The notes under the pieces: model-generated
Told to the model about the DNA's origin: nothing
The model's input: the letters and a program-made list of their open reading frames with translations, nothing else
The model's database searches: none
Source: Verrucomicrobiota bacterium
Lineage (GTDB): Bacteria; Verrucomicrobiota; Verrucomicrobiia; Chthoniobacterales; UBA10450
Direction of reading: 5' to 3'
NCBI GenBank assembly: GCA_003219395.1
Contig: QHOR01000051.1
Span: 4,730-13,386, forward strand
Length of the DNA stretch: 8,657 nt
Shown here: piece by piece, positions 6,801 to 8,657 of the stretch
How the letters are laid out: every line of letters starts with the position of its first letter
Position numbering within the stretch: position 1 is the stretch's first letter
Position numbers and translations under genes: made by a program

Positions 6801-7349
6801 TTACCGGTGCAAGAGGAAACGCCCGATACCCTCCAATACGAGGGCCGTGACGATCAATCCCGCGCAGACAATGACAAACAGAAGACTGAGAACTGCGATG
6901 ACAAATATCCAGTCGCCTCTTCTCGATCCCGCGGGCGCGGCAGAGTACCGGCGGAGCAGTTCGTAGTTGCGCACATTGGACTTGAACCAGAACGAAAACG
7001 CATCGCCCAGCCCCGGAATTATCCCGACCAGTTCGTTGATCAGAATATTCATTCCCATGCGCGCGAGCAGAATTTTCGGAACACCGCTTCGCGCTGCGTG
7101 AACAAACGCTACTGCCGAAATTATTGCAGAGGTTACATCGCCGATTCCGGGAAGCAGACCGATAATTGGATCCAAGCCAAAGCGGAGTTTTGTCCCGGGA
7201 ACGCGCAGGAAATCATCCATGATGAGCGCAAGCCATCGGAAACGGGATTCAAGAGAAGCACTTGTCCGTTGGCTGCGGGATCGGTCTTCAGGAGGCAGAA
7301 CTTCCCACTCCGGCAGTTTTGATTGTCGATCTCCGATTCTCGATTGCAC
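6801..7349 (-). CDS. DUF4112 family membrane protein
   Basis: The protein has up to 182 residues. The DUF4112 core runs from about 40 to 135: LALIMDDFLRVPGT, KLRFGLDPIIGLLPGIGD (about 55-72), then VPKILLARMGMNILINELVG and IIPGLGDAFSFWFKSNVRNYELLRR. The two PGxGD motifs lie in hydrophobic hairpins. A final membrane helix is near 148-175. The function of the family is unknown. The start is uncertain. A perfect AAGGAGGT lies on the minus strand at 7348-7355, but the in-frame GTG (7347-7349) overlaps it and leaves no spacing, and the first dozen codons fall in an AATCG-rich repeat. The next in-frame ATG (7218-7220) falls inside the conserved domain and has no ribosome-binding site. I kept the GTG as the outer limit. 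Confidence 0.82.
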   Translation of the reverse strand: MQSRIGDRQSKLPEWEVLPPEDRSRSQRTSASLESRFRWLALIMDDFLRVPGTKLRFGLDPIIGLLPGIGDVTSAIISAVAFVHAARSGVPKILLARMGMNILINELVGIIPGLGDAFSFWFKSNVRNYELLRRYSAAPAGSRRGDWIFVIAVLSLLFVIVCAGLIVTALVLEGIGRFLLHR

Positions 7350-7396
7350 CTCCTTCCCTCGATTTTCAATCGAAAGTCGCCAGTCGAAATCGTCGA
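7321..7396. repeat. AATCG/CGATT-rich degenerate repeat cluster
   Basis: CGATT or its complement AATCG recurs every few bases: near 7327, 7334, 7341, 7360, 7368 and 7386. It includes a perfect inverted repeat TCGATT-TTC-AATCGA at 7359-7373. On the minus strand it covers the ribosome-binding site and first codons of the DUF4112 gene. It resembles the short simple repeats common between genes in some environmental bacteria. Its exact limits are arbitrary. Confidence 0.5.
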
Positions 7397-7589
7397 AAAA
7401 TATTGGCCGCGAATATTCTTCAGCGGTTCAGCGTCGCTGGGGCGCGATGCGGTTAATAGAATTCGATCTCGCTCAAAGAGCCGAGATGCAATTGTCAGTG
7501 CAGCGAATTCCGAAAGTGTGGGGCGAATTTTTCAGCAAGTCTGCATGAATTATTCGATGCAGACCATCCGAGTTCGTGCATATTGCATT
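7350..7589. other. Intergenic region between divergent genes
   Basis: After the AATCG repeat, no supported gene is seen. A plus-strand frame open from 7323 reaches the small gene at 7590, but its translation upstream of about 7545 has no domain character. An AATATT pair at 7399-7404 and 7412-7417 around a GC-rich centre could be a regulator site or part of the promoters of the two divergent genes; this is weak. Confidence 0.35.
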
Positions 7590-7757
7590 ATGCCTGAGCG
7601 CGACCGTAATGACGAAGCCTCGAAGCAGGTGGAAAAAGCGACCGGCTCCGAGCCGACCAAAAGCAAGGATCTTCTGGAATCCGAGGATCAGGAACGCAAA
7701 GTCGGCGACTCGAAAAAACGGATCACTGATGAGAATACGTCGCGACCGACTTCATAG
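7590..7757 (+). CDS. Short hydrophilic protein of unknown function (copy 1 of a duplicated frame)
   Basis: The frame from ATG 7590 gives 55 residues, very rich in Glu, Asp, Lys, Ser and Thr and with no hydrophobic core, so probably disordered. The same frame also offers ATG 7545. No ribosome-binding site is evident for either. Support for coding comes from comparison with a degenerate second copy downstream: the segment VEKATGS...LLESE aligns with VEKATDS...LLESE, and within the shared residues the differences are largely at third codon positions, as expected for a sequence once under protein-level selection. I do not recognise a family. It could also be a remnant itself. Confidence 0.4.
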   Translation: MPERDRNDEASKQVEKATGSEPTKSKDLLESEDQERKVGDSKKRITDENTSRPTS

Positions 7758-7786
7758 CGCGACCTCAAAAACAAGCATTAGAGTAA

Positions 7787-7918
7787 GTCGAGAAAGCGAC
7801 AGATTCAGCCTGTGAGGGCGAAAAGCTTCTCGAATCGGAGAATTTGAAAGCCGCAACTCCGAGAGGATCCAGCCAAATGAGCCTGCCTGCCAACGTCCAG
7901 CTTGCCCGTGTCATGTAA
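7787..7918 (+). pseudogene. Degenerate second copy of the short hydrophilic gene
   Basis: From 7787 the sequence encodes VEKATDSACEGEKLLESENL and continues in frame to TAA at 7916-7918. It aligns with copy 1 from 7629 with a one-codon gap; 12 of about 24 residues match. An in-frame TAA (7784-7786) lies directly before the match and no start codon is available. A TCAAAAACA stretch just upstream in another frame resembles the TCGAAGCAG of copy 1, which suggests a frameshift. The C-terminal part is unrelated to that of copy 1. Confidence 0.5.
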
Positions 7919-8058
7919 AAATCACGCATTGCTATCGATTCGCCCTGCTTCGTGACGGATCAAAGCAACGAGATTCATCGGCGGTTCATCAGCCTGGCCA
8001 AAATGGCACTTACTATGTCGCCAGAGAAACTTTATCGATGCAATGCGGTTAATTTGAT

Positions 8059-8289
8059 GTGGAGGTTCGGCAATGCGACGTGTGTAGAAGTTGGCGACAA
8101 GCGGATTTGTTTCCCGATGGCAACAAACGAGAGGATGGCACAGCGCGGGCCGACGGTTTTGTGTGTTTCGTATGCCAGCGTGAGATCCGGGAGATGCGGG
8201 AAATGGAACGTGCGCTAGATCATTACGAAAAAGTTCGTCGTGGAATGCATCGTCAAATCAGGAGATTGCCTGCCGGCTCGCACAATTGA
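8059..8289 (+). CDS. Small zinc-ribbon-like protein
   Basis: The protein has 76 residues with two CxxC pairs, C6-C9 (QCDVCRSW) and C36-C39 (VCFVCQRE). They are separated by 26 residues containing WRQADLFPDG and DG turns, as in small treble-clef or zinc-ribbon domains. A long charged helix follows (about 41-70, REIREMREMERALDHYEKVR) with a basic C-terminus. The four Cys would bind one zinc ion; DNA, RNA or protein binding is possible but not shown. GTG 8059 is the only upstream start, because an in-frame TAA lies at 8050-8052. GGAGG at 8060-8064 is too late to serve this start. The spacing of the Cys pairs is the main support. The gene might be a fragment of a larger one with its 5' part lost. 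Confidence 0.55.
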   Translation: MEVRQCDVCRSWRQADLFPDGNKREDGTARADGFVCFVCQREIREMREMERALDHYEKVRRGMHRQIRRLPAGSHN

Positions 8290-8321
8290 CAAACTCGACA
8301 TCCCGGGGCCGATGCGGTGCG

Positions 8322-8338
8322 TTCATCTTGACGATGAA
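8322..8338 (-). terminator. Weak hairpin at the end of the minus-strand membrane gene
   Basis: TTCATC (8322-8327) and GATGAA (8333-8338) form a perfect 6-base-pair stem with a 5-base loop, overlapping the stop codon of the minus-strand gene in the gap between two convergent genes. No T-tract follows, so it is at best a weak terminator. Confidence 0.2.
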
Positions 8339-8657
8339 TTATCGGCCGTTTTGTAGCGGGCCAAATAAAAGATCATCGCTGCGCCCACGGGTAATCCAAT
8401 CAATGCGCGGTAGTCATGACGTACTACAGCATTCAAGAGATCGCCGGCAATATTGAGTGACAGAATAACTAGCGCTGCTCGTATCCCCCACAAGGATTTT
8501 CGCCACAGTCCTATGGCTGCGAAAGCGCACGCTGCCCCTACGACAAACATCACCCAGATCGCCGCTTTGCCAAGAGACTGAAATGCTATCTGGGCATCTC
8601 GATTGAGTCCCCAAAGAGAATCCAGCGAGCTGCCAGGAAAAACAAGCAACACTATCG
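8323..8657 (-). CDS. Small multi-pass membrane protein (5' truncated by window)
   Basis: The frame is open to the right edge; a GTG at 8650-8652 is in frame but the codon before it is also open, so the N-terminus probably lies outside. The visible 110 residues carry three hydrophobic segments: about 30-50 (IWVMFVVGAACAFAAIGLW), 56-77 (RAALVILSLNIAGDLLNAVV) and 83-100 (ALIGLPVGAAMIFYLARY), with a short soluble tail. The PGSSLDSLWGLN start of the visible part and the NxxGDxxNA and LIGLPVG motifs recall uncharacterised small integral membrane proteins seen in Acidobacteria and Verrucomicrobia. No function can be assigned. Confidence 0.65.
   Translation of the reverse strand, partial: IVLLVFPGSSLDSLWGLNRDAQIAFQSLGKAAIWVMFVVGAACAFAAIGLWRKSLWGIRAALVILSLNIAGDLLNAVVRHDYRALIGLPVGAAMIFYLARYKTADNSSSR

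Noticed and set aside
7952..8218. Plus-strand frame of 88 residues starting at GTG 7952
   Set aside because: It overlaps the zinc-ribbon-like frame, which has the better protein features; it has no recognised motif and no ribosome-binding site.

Overview
The window looks like chromosomal DNA from an environmental, probably soil-dwelling, bacterium. I lean towards Verrucomicrobiota, with Acidobacteriota as the alternative. The lean rests on three things: the type of succinate dehydrogenase, a four-helix-bundle (23S rRNA intervening-sequence type) gene slotted into the operon with short CGTGAATC and AATCG repeat motifs nearby, and the loosely packed small hypothetical genes to the right. This is recognition from sequence character only. 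No rRNA, tRNA, CRISPR array, transposase or phage gene was seen.

The left part (1-5432) is one co-directional + strand cluster that enters from the left edge. In order it holds: the 3' end of an MBL-fold/rhodanese protein; a five-helix membrane anchor of succinate dehydrogenase (sdhC-like, ATGA overlap with the rhodanese gene); an isoprenylcysteine-methyltransferase-type membrane protein; the flavoprotein sdhA; a four-helix-bundle protein; the iron-sulfur subunit sdhB; and a helical, TPR-like conserved hypothetical protein. Together the three Sdh proteins form a complete complex II. It oxidises succinate to fumarate (or the reverse) and passes electrons from FAD through [2Fe-2S], [4Fe-4S] and [3Fe-4S] centres to quinone at the membrane anchor. 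The anchor resembles the large single-subunit anchor of mycobacterial Sdh1 and carries a Cys/His cluster that could ligate an additional metal centre. The most notable oddity is at the 5' end of sdhA: the ATG and first codons seem to be present, but the first half of the FAD-binding dinucleotide fold is missing and the reading frame is broken. This points to a small out-of-frame deletion or a sequence error.

The middle part (5433-6800) is sparse. It contains a convergent, secreted small protein on the minus strand and a mostly empty stretch with one doubtful open frame, a perfect 13-base palindrome and a 12-base tandem repeat.

The right part (6801-8657) contains a minus-strand DUF4112 membrane protein whose 5' end lies in an AATCG-rich repeat. 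After it come a short hydrophilic open frame followed by a degenerate second copy of itself, a small zinc-ribbon-like protein (two CxxC pairs), and the 3' part of a multi-pass membrane protein running off the right edge. I see no defence system or mobile island. The best candidates for new biology are the unusual additions to the sdh operon and the decaying duplicated small gene.
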